A DNA stretch of 64,000 bases from Shewanella denitrificans OS217 (lineage in GTDB: Bacteria > Pseudomonadota > Gammaproteobacteria > Enterobacterales > Shewanellaceae): contig NC_007954.1 in NCBI RefSeq assembly GCF_000013765.1, forward strand, positions 3,906,001 to 3,970,000. Reading direction: 5' to 3'. This document shows, piece by piece, positions 8,379 to 17,927 of the stretch (positions are counted from its first letter, which is position 1; every line of letters starts with the position of its first letter). The notes below the pieces were generated by a model. That model ran no database searches. It was not told the origin of the DNA and worked only from the letters and a program-made list of their open reading frames with translations. The position numbers and the translations under genes are program-made.

Positions 8379-8519
8379 CATTAATCCTTTAATTTATTAT
8401 TATAAATTTATCTTATTGAATTTATTGTTTTTAATATTGAAACGCTAAAACCCAAAATCTCGATTTCAAACTAAAACCTTCTGGTATGAGGTCTAATGAG
8501 ATGATCTTGCAACAAGAGT

Positions 8520-8537
8520 ATTACAAATTAATGACAA
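8520..8537 (-). promoter_or_regulatory. Pho-box-like sequence upstream of phoD
   Basis: On the minus strand the site reads TTGTCATTAATTTGTAAT, two 7-nt half sites spaced 11 bp apart. I count about 13 of 18 matches to the PhoB consensus CTGTCATAWAWCTGTCAY. It points toward phoD. The leader 8379-8676 is AT-rich, so chance similarity is possible. Confidence 0.35.
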
Positions 8538-8676
8538 AATGATAGTGTTAATTCTCTTTCTGTATTAGTTATTCTTTATATTCATACCCTTAGAAAAATA
8601 TGCTTAACAAACGCTGCTGGCTATCCTTGGTTGTTTTGACTAAAATTACGCCAGTCTAAGTTCAAGGAGCGATGTA

Positions 8677-9105
8677 ATGAAAGTCAGCGATATCATGACC
8701 ACAACCCCAGTGTGTATCAGTAATGAAGCTACCCTCAAAGATGCACATCAATTAATGCAAAGCCGCAGCGTACGCCACTTGCCTGTCATATCTGAATTAG
8801 ATGGCACTCTAGTAGGTATGCTGACACACAAGAAGATGATCGCCAGCGTGTTAAGCATGCTCAATAAATACGGCCAAGGAGCCTTAGACAGGAAAGAGCG
8901 TTACAAACCCATTATCGAGGTGATGGAAACCCAAGTACAGAAACTCGGTTTAGATGAACCATTATCTGTCGTGGTACAGTACTTTATTGATAATAAATTA
9001 GGCTGTTTACCCGTTGTAGATACCAGTAACAAAGTCATAGGCATAGTCACTTCATCGGATTTTGTTAAGTTGTGCCAACGCTTGTTACTCAAGCATCCAG
9101 ACTAA
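8677..9105 (+). CDS. CBS-pair domain protein
   Basis: A 142-residue cytoplasmic protein consisting of two CBS domains: residues about 1-60 (VSDIMTTTPVCISNEATLKD, then RSVRHLPVIS) and 80-140 (IEVMETQVQKLGLDEPLSVV, then LGCLPVVDTSNKVIGIVTSS). Such stand-alone CBS pairs sense adenosine nucleotides in characterised cases; the ligand and partner are unknown here. AAGGAG precedes the ATG. It ends at a terminator shared with the convergent nuclease gene. Confidence 0.9.
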   Translation: MKVSDIMTTTPVCISNEATLKDAHQLMQSRSVRHLPVISELDGTLVGMLTHKKMIASVLSMLNKYGQGALDRKERYKPIIEVMETQVQKLGLDEPLSVVVQYFIDNKLGCLPVVDTSNKVIGIVTSSDFVKLCQRLLLKHPD

Positions 9106-9130
9106 GTCAGTAAGCCAAATGCCTTAAATA

Positions 9131-9156
9131 AAAAATCCAGCCTAGGCTGGATTTTT
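9131..9156. terminator. bidirectional rho-independent terminator
   Basis: AAAATCCAGCC/GGCTGGATTTT is an almost perfect palindrome with flanking A and T runs, between the CBS gene and the convergent nuclease. Confidence 0.88.
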
Positions 9157-9187
9157 AGTAACAACAAGGGTATTCCCGGCTGTCGTT

Positions 9188-10801
9188 TTAGTTACATGAG
9201 CTGCTGTAAAGCGTTTCTGCCCACATAGGATTATCGATGAAGGGATTACGGTTTTTCTGCCATTCATAGATACGGTTATTACGACGACGCTCCCAATCAC
9301 TGACGGGATCTTGAATATGCCAGCTAAGCAGAGTACATAAGTCACCTAACAGTGCTTCACCTGTGCCTGTAATGCCTTTGGCAACAGATAAATCCGGTGT
9401 TCCGCTGTTATCACCGCCTTCATAGCGCACGTCCATATAGAACACCATACGGGCAACGTCACCTTTAACCATATTGGCTGGCTCGAAGCTGTCGCTGTCA
9501 GTCTTATTGTCTGGAGCTTCAGTTAAGGCTACACCGCCCATGGCAAAATCTTTATTGCCACGAGTACCATTGACCGACACATCGGCAGGACGCAGGTGAT
9601 GGAAATCTGTGTATGCATGCTGACCACTGCTAGGGAAGCCGTGGCTCTTAGCCCACACATGCTCGCGATTCCAAGCATCTTGTGAATTACTCATGCCTGC
9701 ACGGTTGGTCTTAGGCTCCGAACGTCCGGTATAGAGCAAAATCACATTGTTAGTATTGGCTGGATCTTCATCAGCATAGCCAAGGCCATCCCAGACTTGA
9801 TCATAGGTAAAGCGGGTATGATCACGAATGATAAGGTTTAAGCTGCTCTTTAAGGCCGCCCCTGTCTTACCACTGGCATTGGCATAATAGGTATCGAAGG
9901 CGTAATCACCTGGATTTCCCGTTCCGCCAGTGCCGCCTGAGCTGGCTGGGGTGTAATTGGCAACTAAGCTTGCACCACTAAAGGCTTGGTAAGCAGTGAC
10001 GTTAACATAGTAACGCCCGGCCACTACCGTCGTGATAGGGCACTGCTCGTTATTACCGGTTAAATACGGACGGCAATCAAACACGCTCGTCGTTGGCTCA
10101 CTGCCTTGACGCACATAAAGATCCGCATCACCACTGCCGCCACTTAAGGCAAAGCTTAAGTTAGTCGCGCCAGAGGGAATATCGGCAACAAATTTTAAGG
10201 TTTGATTGGTGGCAGCTGATAAGTTATTGACCGCTTGGCCATTAGCCAAGAGGTTTTCAGTCACGGGTGGAGGGGTGCTGCAACTCGTTGTCAAGCTACC
10301 TAGGCCTGGATTACCGGCACTGCTGCCCACACTCCAGTCGGCTTGAGATTTAGTATTGGTGCTGGTAGTACGTACTAAAGACACATTAGTGGCATTCAAT
10401 GACCAACCTGATACGCCGCCTTCCCAAGAAACCAAGTCAAGCTCAGTTGTGCCCTTGAGCAGCTTAACGTAATCACCTGAATTACCCAGAGACAATGGCA
10501 TAGGAGATAAATCGGCTTGACGAGCGAACAGGCTATTAAAACCTGCGGCGTCTTTAGCGATAGTCAGGTATTGACCAGACCCTAAGCTACCCGTTAATCC
10601 ATAACTGGCACCATTATCACTGATAGAATACTGGCTTAAATCAATTGAACTGCAGCTTGCATTAAATAACTCGACAAACTCTTCTGTAGTGTCATTATTC
10701 GGTGCATCGTAGAGGACTTCACTTATCATCAGTTCGGCATTGGCTGTAAAAGCCAAGCCTGCCAGTGCTAGGAACACTGCTGTTTTAGACTTATTTATCA
10801 T
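9188..10801 (-). CDS. secreted endonuclease I with lamin-tail and PPC domains
   Basis: About 537 residues with a Sec signal ending TANA. Domain order: lamin-tail domain (about 22-150, AELMISEVLYDAPNNDTTEE onward), a Thr/Pro linker, a bacterial pre-peptidase C-terminal (PPC) domain (about 185-275, with DADLYVRQGSEPT), a Gly-rich linker, then an endonuclease I/NucM domain (about 300-537). The last has REHVWAKSHGFP, DFHHLRPAD and the C-terminal WERRRNNRIYEWQKNRNPF. It should cleave extracellular DNA for nutrition or biofilm remodelling. Several in-frame ATGs exist (10816, 10807, 10801); the last is chosen for its distance from GAGAG. Confidence 0.88.
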   Translation of the reverse strand: MINKSKTAVFLALAGLAFTANAELMISEVLYDAPNNDTTEEFVELFNASCSSIDLSQYSISDNGASYGLTGSLGSGQYLTIAKDAAGFNSLFARQADLSPMPLSLGNSGDYVKLLKGTTELDLVSWEGGVSGWSLNATNVSLVRTTSTNTKSQADWSVGSSAGNPGLGSLTTSCSTPPPVTENLLANGQAVNNLSAATNQTLKFVADIPSGATNLSFALSGGSGDADLYVRQGSEPTTSVFDCRPYLTGNNEQCPITTVVAGRYYVNVTAYQAFSGASLVANYTPASSGGTGGTGNPGDYAFDTYYANASGKTGAALKSSLNLIIRDHTRFTYDQVWDGLGYADEDPANTNNVILLYTGRSEPKTNRAGMSNSQDAWNREHVWAKSHGFPSSGQHAYTDFHHLRPADVSVNGTRGNKDFAMGGVALTEAPDNKTDSDSFEPANMVKGDVARMVFYMDVRYEGGDNSGTPDLSVAKGITGTGEALLGDLCTLLSWHIQDPVSDWERRRNNRIYEWQKNRNPFIDNPMWAETLYSSSCN

Positions 10802-11295
10802 CAACATAACTCTCATTATTTATTATTTTTCAGGTACTTTCTCAGGTGACCCCCCTCGAAAGTCCTACCCCATTCAATTCCCTTTGAGTTTTGTTAAAAC
10901 CCGCGGAGTATGCCATAAACCCTAGGATACAAATGTGACGAAATTGTTATTTTCAAAATAAGAACAATGGAAAGAACTTGAAAAACAATGTTTAAAACAA
11001 TTGGAATACATTAGTTTCACTGAGACTCTCTAGAAGACTGAGGTTGAACATAGCATTAAAACATTCGCCGCCCTTAAATAAGTCAGTTGAATCACACAAA
11101 AATATCGCCCTATTAATCAGTAAATTAGTCATTATTCGCCTAGCATCTGAAGGTTGCAAGCGTGTTACACTATTGTTAACTAAAAACTAAAGTGCTAGAT
11201 TACTTGCCATCAAAAAGGAAGCAATAAACAGGCAATCGTTAAAGGACGCCGACTAAATTCAAATAACAAAAATTATATTTTGGAGTGTGTCCTTT
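10802..11295. other. intergenic region between divergent secreted-enzyme genes
   Basis: About 490 bp of AT-rich DNA between the divergent nuclease and protease genes. It must hold both promoters, but I found no convincing -35/-10 pair, no RNA gene and no conserved ORF. Confidence 0.4.
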
Positions 11296-13116
11296 ATGAA
11301 ATTATCTAAACTGTCTTGTGCCATCATGGCGTTATCTGTCGGTGTTATTGCACAAGCCAATGCAGCCGATGACCGTTATGTTATCCAGGTGGATAACTCA
11401 AAGAAAGGCGTAGTAAAAGCGCTAGCTAAACAACTGGGCGCCCAACTTCATGTCGATGGTGATGGCTTCATTGCTGCAAGCTTTACTGGTAAAGACCTTG
11501 AGCAAGTTAAAGGCCTGCTAAACAACCCACACATCAAGTTAATCGAACAAGATCAACCACGTCACTTAATGTCTGTCTATTCAGATGATGCTGGCAACCC
11601 GATGACACAGCAAGTGACGCCGTACGCCGTATATCAATCACAAGCCAATCAAGTTAATTTCAATGCCAGCGCTGGCATGAAGGTTTGTGTTATCGACTCA
11701 GGCCTTGACCGCTCAAACCCTGATTTTGTCTGGAACAACATCACAGGCAATAACGATTCTGGCACAGGTAACTGGGACGTGAATGGTGGCCCACATGGTA
11801 CTCACGTTGCTGGCACCATAGCTGCGGCTAACAACAACTTAGGTGTGGTTGGTATGGCACCTGGTGTTGATTTACACATCATCAAGGTATTCAATGCCGC
11901 AGGTTGGGGTTATTCATCGGATTTGGCTCACGCAGCTAACCTTTGTTCGCAAGCTGGCGCAAACATCATCAGCATGAGCTTAGGCGGCGGTGGTTCAAAC
12001 AGCACAGAATCAAACGCATTTAAATCTTTCACTGACGCAGGCGGCCTAGTACTCGCTGCAGCGGGTAACGATGGTAACAATGTGCGTTCGTACCCAGCAG
12101 GCTACCCATCAGTAATGATGATTGGTGCCAATGATGCTAATAACAACATCGCCGATTTCTCTCAGTTCCCAAGCTGCGCCTCAGGCAAAGGCAAGAACGC
12201 CACCAATGATGAGACCATCTGTGTTGAAGTTACGGCTGGCGGTGTTGATACACTATCAACTTACCCAGCAGGCATGGCAACAGCATCGAACATGACGGCA
12301 AACGGCGTGGCGTATGCGTCATCTGCAATGGAAAACCCAGGCTCAGCGTCAGGCTCAACCTATTTCATGGGGACGGCTGAAACAGTGCAGTCAGGTGCTA
12401 ACGGTAACATCTGTGTTATCGACCGTGGAGTGATTTCATTCCATGATAAAGTGGCCAATTGTGAAGCCTCAGGTGGTGTGGGTGCTATTATCATCAACAA
12501 CGCGCCAGGCATGTTAGCGGCCACCTTAGGTGATGCTAACACCACGACTATTCCTGCGGTTGGCGCCGCCTTTGAAGATCGCGCCGCTTTGGTTGCAGCG
12601 TCTACAGCTAGCATCAACATAGGCACATCAGACTACGGCATGATGAGCGGTACTTCGATGGCAACGCCTGCGGTTTCTGGTATTGCTGCACTAGTATGGT
12701 CTAACCATTCAGAGTGTACCGGTACTGAAATCCGTAACGCCTTAAAAGCCACAGCCCAAGACAGCGGTGCTACAGGCAAGGACGTGTACTTCGGTTACGG
12801 TATCGTTAAAGCTGCGGCTGCAAGCGCTTACCTAACGTCAAACGGTTGTGCGGGCGGCGTGACGCCACCACCAACAGGCGGCGACATCACCCTTAGCCTT
12901 AACGGTTATAAGAGCAAAGGCGTGCGTAAGGTTGATTTAAGCTTCTCTGGCGCTGCGGGTTCAAGTGTAGACATCTTCCGCAATAGCGTGAAAATCACTA
13001 CCACAGCTAACGACGGTGCTTATACAGATACCCTAAGCTCGGCTGGCACTTACACTTATAAAGTCTGTTCTGCTGGCACCATCAGCTGCAGCGCAACTAA
13101 AAGTGTTAGCCTATAA
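11296..13116 (+). CDS. secreted subtilisin-like serine protease (S8) with PA insert
   Basis: A 606-residue exported protease. Signal peptide to about residue 23 (AQANA), then an inhibitor_I9-type propeptide to about residue 95. The S8 domain carries Asp134 (CVIDSGLD), His167 (GPHGTHVAGT) and Ser454 (GTSMATP). A PA domain is inserted between about residues 310 and 430 (ENPGSASGSTYFMG to IIINNAPG). After a TPPPTGG linker comes a short beta-sandwich domain (LSLNGYKSKGVRKVDLSFSG). The ATG at 11296 has GGAG 10 nt upstream; the GTG at 11287 is too close to it. Likely role: extracellular protein degradation. Confidence 0.92.
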   Translation: MKLSKLSCAIMALSVGVIAQANAADDRYVIQVDNSKKGVVKALAKQLGAQLHVDGDGFIAASFTGKDLEQVKGLLNNPHIKLIEQDQPRHLMSVYSDDAGNPMTQQVTPYAVYQSQANQVNFNASAGMKVCVIDSGLDRSNPDFVWNNITGNNDSGTGNWDVNGGPHGTHVAGTIAAANNNLGVVGMAPGVDLHIIKVFNAAGWGYSSDLAHAANLCSQAGANIISMSLGGGGSNSTESNAFKSFTDAGGLVLAAAGNDGNNVRSYPAGYPSVMMIGANDANNNIADFSQFPSCASGKGKNATNDETICVEVTAGGVDTLSTYPAGMATASNMTANGVAYASSAMENPGSASGSTYFMGTAETVQSGANGNICVIDRGVISFHDKVANCEASGGVGAIIINNAPGMLAATLGDANTTTIPAVGAAFEDRAALVAASTASINIGTSDYGMMSGTSMATPAVSGIAALVWSNHSECTGTEIRNALKATAQDSGATGKDVYFGYGIVKAAAASAYLTSNGCAGGVTPPPTGGDITLSLNGYKSKGVRKVDLSFSGAAGSSVDIFRNSVKITTTANDGAYTDTLSSAGTYTYKVCSAGTISCSATKSVSL

Positions 13117-13170
13117 ATCATAGTTTAATAGGTCCAGCTAGCGCATGTTAGCCAACACCTAGCAAAACCC

Positions 13171-13198
13171 AAAAAGGCCAGCTGATGCTGGCCTTTTT
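13171..13198. terminator. bidirectional rho-independent terminator
   Basis: AAAAAGGCCAGC/GCTGGCCTTTTT with a TGAT loop, between the S8 protease and the convergent ycaQ-type gene. Confidence 0.9.
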
Positions 13199-13234
13199 AA
13201 TGCTGGTCTTTTAATGCTTAAATTAGCAAGATGG

Positions 13235-14434
13235 CTAACTAGTTCGATGCTGCAAGCTGGAATATTTCCTACCTAGCTTGCTGTCATTACAGGCCAACAA
13301 CTGCCACGTTTGGCAACCATTAAACTCGGCATAATCATTGACGGCTTGTTCAAACGCAGCGAAAAAATCATCATTATGCAACATCGCCTTTTCAGTTAAG
13401 GCTTTAGAAGTGAAGCTTAAATTTTGCAGCAATAAATGGCCATGACTTCTTTGGGCTTTGACATCCAAATGAGCAATAAAATCATCCTTCCACAGCACTG
13501 CAAGACTGTAATAACCAAACCTTCGCTTAGCTTCGGGAACATAGACCTCGAGCACATAGTTAAAATCAAATAACTGCGTTAATCTTGCCCTTTGAATGAT
13601 GAGATTATCGAAAGGATTAATGAGAAAGACTTTTGATTTTTTTACCTTTTTTAAACCAATATTAGGGTCAAAGTAATAGTCTTGTCCCAACTGGGAAAAA
13701 TGGCTCAAACTGCCAGCCTCTAGCAAATTTTGTATTTGCCGAGTCAACGCAGGCTTAAGCCCCTTGCGCAAATAACCTATCTCTTTGAGAGTACCGACCC
13801 CTTGCGCCCTAATAAAGCGACTAATCAAGTAGTGGGCAAATTCATCTTCAGTGGGCGCTTGGCGATTCACTGAACTGGGTAGCACACGCTCAGTGAGATC
13901 GTACACTTTTTGAAATTTATCACGGCGCTTCACCATGATGTCCCCTTGCATAAATAACTGCTCTAGGGCTTTTTTAGCCGGTTTCCAATCCCACCAACCA
14001 CTGGTTTTGTTCGACTCAGGATGTTTAAAGTCACTGCTTTTAAGCGGTCCTTCCGTTGTTATCCGCGCCAATACTTCTTGCATAGCCTTATCATCAACTT
14101 CGAACCAATGCTTGCCCCCTTGTTGTAAAGCCAGTTTTCGCTGCAAGCTAAAACGGAAGTCTTCTATGGGTAAATAGGCCGCCGCATGGGCCCAATACTC
14201 AAATATTTGAGCATCGGCTAATGCTTGGTTCAACGTGCTGGGTTGATAATTGTTAAGCCGAGTATGTAGGACATGATGATGAGCGCGCTCAACCACATTG
14301 ATAGAGTCAATCTGTACATAACTCAGCCTAGTGACAACTTCTGTCAACTTGGTTAATGGCGCAGTGAGCCCTTGCTGCTGCAAAATAAGCTGACGCCACT
14401 CTTGATTGGAATAAGGGCTAGTGTTGGCTGACAT
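13235..14434 (-). CDS. YcaQ-family DNA glycosylase (winged-helix, HTH_42)
   Basis: A 399-residue protein of the YcaQ/AlkX family, which unhooks DNA interstrand crosslinks and removes bulky N7-alkylpurines. Seen: VQIDSINVVERAHHHVLHTR near residues 50-70, containing the QxD catalytic motif, FEYWAHAAAYLPIEDFRF, repeated winged-helix segments, and the C-terminal barrel with LINPFDNLIIQRARL and the FGYY..AVLWKDDFIAHLDVK ending. Length is normal. It lies 26 bp upstream of, and faces the same way as, the next hydrolase stop, so the two may be co-transcribed. Confidence 0.87.
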   Translation of the reverse strand: MSANTSPYSNQEWRQLILQQQGLTAPLTKLTEVVTRLSYVQIDSINVVERAHHHVLHTRLNNYQPSTLNQALADAQIFEYWAHAAAYLPIEDFRFSLQRKLALQQGGKHWFEVDDKAMQEVLARITTEGPLKSSDFKHPESNKTSGWWDWKPAKKALEQLFMQGDIMVKRRDKFQKVYDLTERVLPSSVNRQAPTEDEFAHYLISRFIRAQGVGTLKEIGYLRKGLKPALTRQIQNLLEAGSLSHFSQLGQDYYFDPNIGLKKVKKSKVFLINPFDNLIIQRARLTQLFDFNYVLEVYVPEAKRRFGYYSLAVLWKDDFIAHLDVKAQRSHGHLLLQNLSFTSKALTEKAMLHNDDFFAAFEQAVNDYAEFNGCQTWQLLACNDSKLGRKYSSLQHRTS

Positions 14435-14460
14435 AGGTTATCCAGACTGAAAAAGGAGCC

Positions 14461-15933
14461 TTATCTTAGCCTCCTTCCCCATTGAACACACTCAGCATGG
14501 ATCCAAACAAGCTTAGGTAATTTACTGAGATCGAGGCAATCCCTGTGCTCAGCGATAGCGGCTGCCTGCGGGGAAGTATCAAGATTTTCGCTTAAGGCTT
14601 CCATAAGCACAGCCTGAGCTTCTTTCTCCCCATGAACCAATACCACAGGGGGTGAATTTTCAAAATGTCGATACCAGCGTAATAACTCAGCCTGATCTGC
14701 ATGAGCAGATAATCCACCAATGGTATGCAGCCTCGCTGCGACCTTCACTTTTTGACCATGAATAGTCAGCTCAGTAGCGCCGTCCACTAATAACCTTCCT
14801 GGGGTTCCTAGAGCCTGATAACCACAAATGATCACATCTGCAGCACTGCGCCACAAATTATGGGCCAGATGATTGCGAATGCGCCCCCCATTACACATGC
14901 CGCTGCCGGCTATGATAATAAGCCCTTCATGGATATCATTAAGTTCAATGGACTCTTCTGTACTACTGGTAAATTCGGCATTGGAAAGCAAAGGATGCTT
15001 ACCCGGTGATAAGCGCGTAAAGCGCTTAAAGTCTTCATCCATTAATGGGTAATTATTGACATACACTTGAGTGGCTTTAATGGCCATCGGGCTATCTAGG
15101 CAAATTCGCCAACGGGATAAGTCCCACTCTTTTGCGTATAAATGGAATAAATACAATAACTCTTGAGCTCGACCAACGGAAAACGCAGGCAATAAAATAT
15201 TACCGCGACTCTGTTTAATGGTGCTGGCAAAAATGGCTTTTAGTTCGGTTAAGGTCTCTTCCCAGCTTCGGTGTAATCGATTGCCATAGGTACTTTCCAT
15301 AAGCACTAAATCGGCACTATCAATCAAGCAGGGATCATCGAGAATAGGCATATCGGCACGGCCAAGATCGCCGCTAAAGACGATCTTTTTCGCCTCACTC
15401 CCCTCCGCTAACCAAAGCTCAACGATGGCAGAACCCAAAATATGACCCGCATCGGACAAGCGCACACTGACATGAGGCATCAACTTTGTTTGTGCACCAT
15501 ATTCGAGGGGGACGAATAATTTAAGCACGGCTTCGACATCGTCTTCATCAAATAATGCATCGACGGGATCAAGATTTAGTTTTTTTAACTTTTTACTTTT
15601 TCTTTGCGCATCCCTTTCTTGCAGCATGGCGGCATCCCTTAGCATAATGCCGCACAGCTCTGCCGTCGCTTTATGAGTATAAATGGGACCATTAAAGCCT
15701 TGTTTAACCAGAAGGGGTAAACGGCCAGAGTGATCGATATGAGCGTGGCTCAAGATCACCGCGTCAATCTGAGATGGCTTAAAATCAAACGGATCATGAT
15801 TACGTAACTCATCGGCCTTGCCGCCTTGAATTAAACCGCAGTCCAGCAGTAATTGTTGACCATCGACAGTGAGCAAATGACAAGAGCCTGTCACCTCTTG
15901 AGTTGCCCCTAAAAATTGTAAGCTCATCTCCAT
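14461..15933 (-). CDS. MBL-fold beta-CASP metallohydrolase (putative RNase)
   Basis: A 490-residue metallo-beta-lactamase fold enzyme. The zinc motif SHAHIDHSGRLP covers residues 62-73; further ligands are in DAGHILGSAIVEL and FSGDLGR. The beta-CASP region is inserted after about residue 210 (LMESTYGNRLH onward), and the RMMBL end has GGLSAHADQAELLRWYR. This architecture matches CPSF73-like exo/endoribonucleases. The residues are intact, so it should be active on RNA; the substrate is unknown. AAGGA lies upstream of the ATG. Probably the first gene of a two-gene unit with the YcaQ-type gene. Confidence 0.87.
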   Translation of the reverse strand: MEMSLQFLGATQEVTGSCHLLTVDGQQLLLDCGLIQGGKADELRNHDPFDFKPSQIDAVILSHAHIDHSGRLPLLVKQGFNGPIYTHKATAELCGIMLRDAAMLQERDAQRKSKKLKKLNLDPVDALFDEDDVEAVLKLFVPLEYGAQTKLMPHVSVRLSDAGHILGSAIVELWLAEGSEAKKIVFSGDLGRADMPILDDPCLIDSADLVLMESTYGNRLHRSWEETLTELKAIFASTIKQSRGNILLPAFSVGRAQELLYLFHLYAKEWDLSRWRICLDSPMAIKATQVYVNNYPLMDEDFKRFTRLSPGKHPLLSNAEFTSSTEESIELNDIHEGLIIIAGSGMCNGGRIRNHLAHNLWRSAADVIICGYQALGTPGRLLVDGATELTIHGQKVKVAARLHTIGGLSAHADQAELLRWYRHFENSPPVVLVHGEKEAQAVLMEALSENLDTSPQAAAIAEHRDCLDLSKLPKLVWIHAECVQWGRRLR

Positions 15934-16322
15934 AACAGCATCCTTGTTTATCTTCAGCCAAGCACTTAAGCACAGAACTTAAATACAATACTTAAGCAAC
16001 TCACTTTAGATTATGCTGTTTTAATGTCCAATAATGGAACCGAGATCAAAGAATGGCTCAATCGATAAAATTAGCCCTCCCCCTGTAAGCTAAGTATTTT
16101 GTATTCCAATATTTTTTAACAATTTATTTTTTTGCGCTTTTGCAAAACATTAAATGTTTCCTACACTCAATGAACAGCGGCATGAGATAGGGGAATAGCA
16201 TTTACCTTTTGCTGCTCCCATTAATTGCAGCGTCAGTAATAATCAAAAGATCAACATACGCTGGTGTTTAACTAAGCCAAACTCACAGAAGATAGACACG
16301 ATAAAAGGGTCAAGGAGTGTTA
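15934..16322. other. intergenic region before the chemotaxis operon
   Basis: About 390 bp between divergent transcription units. It must hold the promoter of the che operon. I looked for sigma-28 (TAAA-N15-GCCGATAA) and sigma-54 (TGGCAC-N5-TTGC) sites and saw none convincing. Confidence 0.4.
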
Positions 16323-17486
16323 ATGCGTACAGGAGTTCATATTTATCCCCCAATATTGGGTCTGCTGGGCAGTATATTGCTGCTGTCTTTCTCGCAAGTG
16401 AACCTTAGCACTAGCTTAGCTGCCTTAGTTTTATTTGCCCTAGGCCTACTCTTTGGTCATTGGGTAAAGCAAAACCAAAAGGAGTGCAGTGAACGCTTAG
16501 CGGCAGCACAAGCCAGCAATGAACAACTCACAGATTCAAGCCTAAATGTCAGTAATCTAGACAATCTTTGCCTGCAAGTATTTCCAATTTGGCGTCGCCA
16601 GGTTGAAACGACTCGGCTGCAAACAGAAACGGCCACCACAGACTTAGCATCGAATTTTAGTAATTTAGTCGTGCGCCTCACTCACTCATTTTCCAGTAAC
16701 GCCAGTGGCAGTACAGAGAAAAACTCCATAGAAAGCACCTTTTCTTTTGCCGAAAAATCTCTACAAGGCGTGATAGGTTCCCTGCAGACGACCCAACATG
16801 ACAGGGCCGCCATCTTAGATGAAGTGCGTATGCTCACCTCCTACACGGAAGAGCTTAAACGTATGGCTGCAGAAGTGGATGCCATCGCGGGACAAACAAA
16901 CTTACTGGCGTTAAATGCCGCTATCGAAGCAGCACGAGCCGGCGAAGCGGGCCGTGGCTTTGCCGTTGTTGCCGATGAAGTACGTAAGTTGTCATCACTT
17001 TCTAGCGCCACAGGCAAAAACATGACAGAGAAAGTCAATGTCATTAACAATGCCGTCAACAACGCTTTCGCCGTCGCCGAAAAAGCCACATTAGATGACG
17101 ATGGCATTATGGACAGGGCTGAAAACTCCATTAAAGAAGTGCTTTCAAGCTTTAGCTCCACAGTTAAAGATCTCGCGCAATCCAAAAAAGTGATGCAAGA
17201 GGAAGGACTTCATATTCAGCAAGAAATAGAACAGATGCTAGTGTCTTTGCAGTTTCAAGATAGAACTAGCCAAATTTTGGCTCAAGTTAACAAGAGTATG
17301 GAGGAACTGGGGCAAACCATGGAGCAAGCCCATAGCAATCAACACTTAGGGAATGCCTTTACTGAAAAGGATGTCAGCCACTGGCTAAGCAAAATGGAGA
17401 AGGGCTACGCCATGCTCGAGCAAAGGAGTAACCACGATTCTCATCATGCTAAATCGGCGCCAGTTGAAGACATTACTTTCTTCTAA
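16323..17486 (+). CDS. MCP-like signalling protein lacking a periplasmic sensor
   Basis: About 387 residues. Two adjacent hydrophobic helices (about 8-45) anchor the N-terminus with almost no periplasmic loop. The rest is cytoplasmic, and about residues 175-225 carry the MCP hairpin tip (AGQTNLLALNAAIEAARAGE, RGFAVVADEVRKLS). There is no HAMP or ligand-binding domain, so it probably senses an internal or membrane signal or acts as a regulatory scaffold. AAGGAG lies 5 nt before the ATG at 16323, which decides against the GTG at 16317. First gene of the che operon, 47 bp before cheY. Confidence 0.82.
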   Translation: MRTGVHIYPPILGLLGSILLLSFSQVNLSTSLAALVLFALGLLFGHWVKQNQKECSERLAAAQASNEQLTDSSLNVSNLDNLCLQVFPIWRRQVETTRLQTETATTDLASNFSNLVVRLTHSFSSNASGSTEKNSIESTFSFAEKSLQGVIGSLQTTQHDRAAILDEVRMLTSYTEELKRMAAEVDAIAGQTNLLALNAAIEAARAGEAGRGFAVVADEVRKLSSLSSATGKNMTEKVNVINNAVNNAFAVAEKATLDDDGIMDRAENSIKEVLSSFSSTVKDLAQSKKVMQEEGLHIQQEIEQMLVSLQFQDRTSQILAQVNKSMEELGQTMEQAHSNQHLGNAFTEKDVSHWLSKMEKGYAMLEQRSNHDSHHAKSAPVEDITFF

Positions 17487-17533
17487 ATGCAGTAACCTTC
17501 TCCCCAAGGCTAAGATAATAAAAGGAATACTCT

Positions 17534-17896
17534 ATGTCTAAAACAATCATGATAGTGGATGACTCAGCAAGCTTAAGGCAAGTGGTTAGCATAGCGCTCA
17601 AGGGCGCAGGCTATAACACCATCGAAGCCTGTGACGGAGTCGATGCGCTAAAGAAGCTCAATGGCGCCGCTGTGAATCTGATTATTAGTGACGTCAACAT
17701 GCCCAATATGGACGGCATTAGCATGGTAAAGGAAGTCAAAAAACTCCCTGCTCATAAGTTTACCCCCATCATAATGCTGACCACTGAGTCCCAAGCGGAT
17801 AAGAAATCCGAAGGTCAAGCAGCTGGTGCCCGTGCTTGGGTAGTTAAGCCTTTCCAGCCACAGCAAATGCTTGCGGCCGTCGCCAAACTTATTTAA
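17534..17896 (+). CDS. cheY: CheY-like single-domain response regulator
   Basis: A 120-residue receiver domain without output. The acidic pocket is Asp9/Asp10, the phospho-acceptor is Asp53 (LIISDVNMPNMDG), the switch Thr is in MLTTES and the conserved Lys is in VVKPFQP. It should be phosphorylated by CheA of the same operon and act on a motor or another partner. Being inside a second-type che cluster, it need not be the main flagellar CheY. A GGA-type RBS precedes the ATG. Confidence 0.92.
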   Translation: MSKTIMIVDDSASLRQVVSIALKGAGYNTIEACDGVDALKKLNGAAVNLIISDVNMPNMDGISMVKEVKKLPAHKFTPIIMLTTESQADKKSEGQAAGARAWVVKPFQPQQMLAAVAKLI

Positions 17897-17927
17897 GCCC
17901 TATGACACCTAAAAGGATGTGGTTGCC

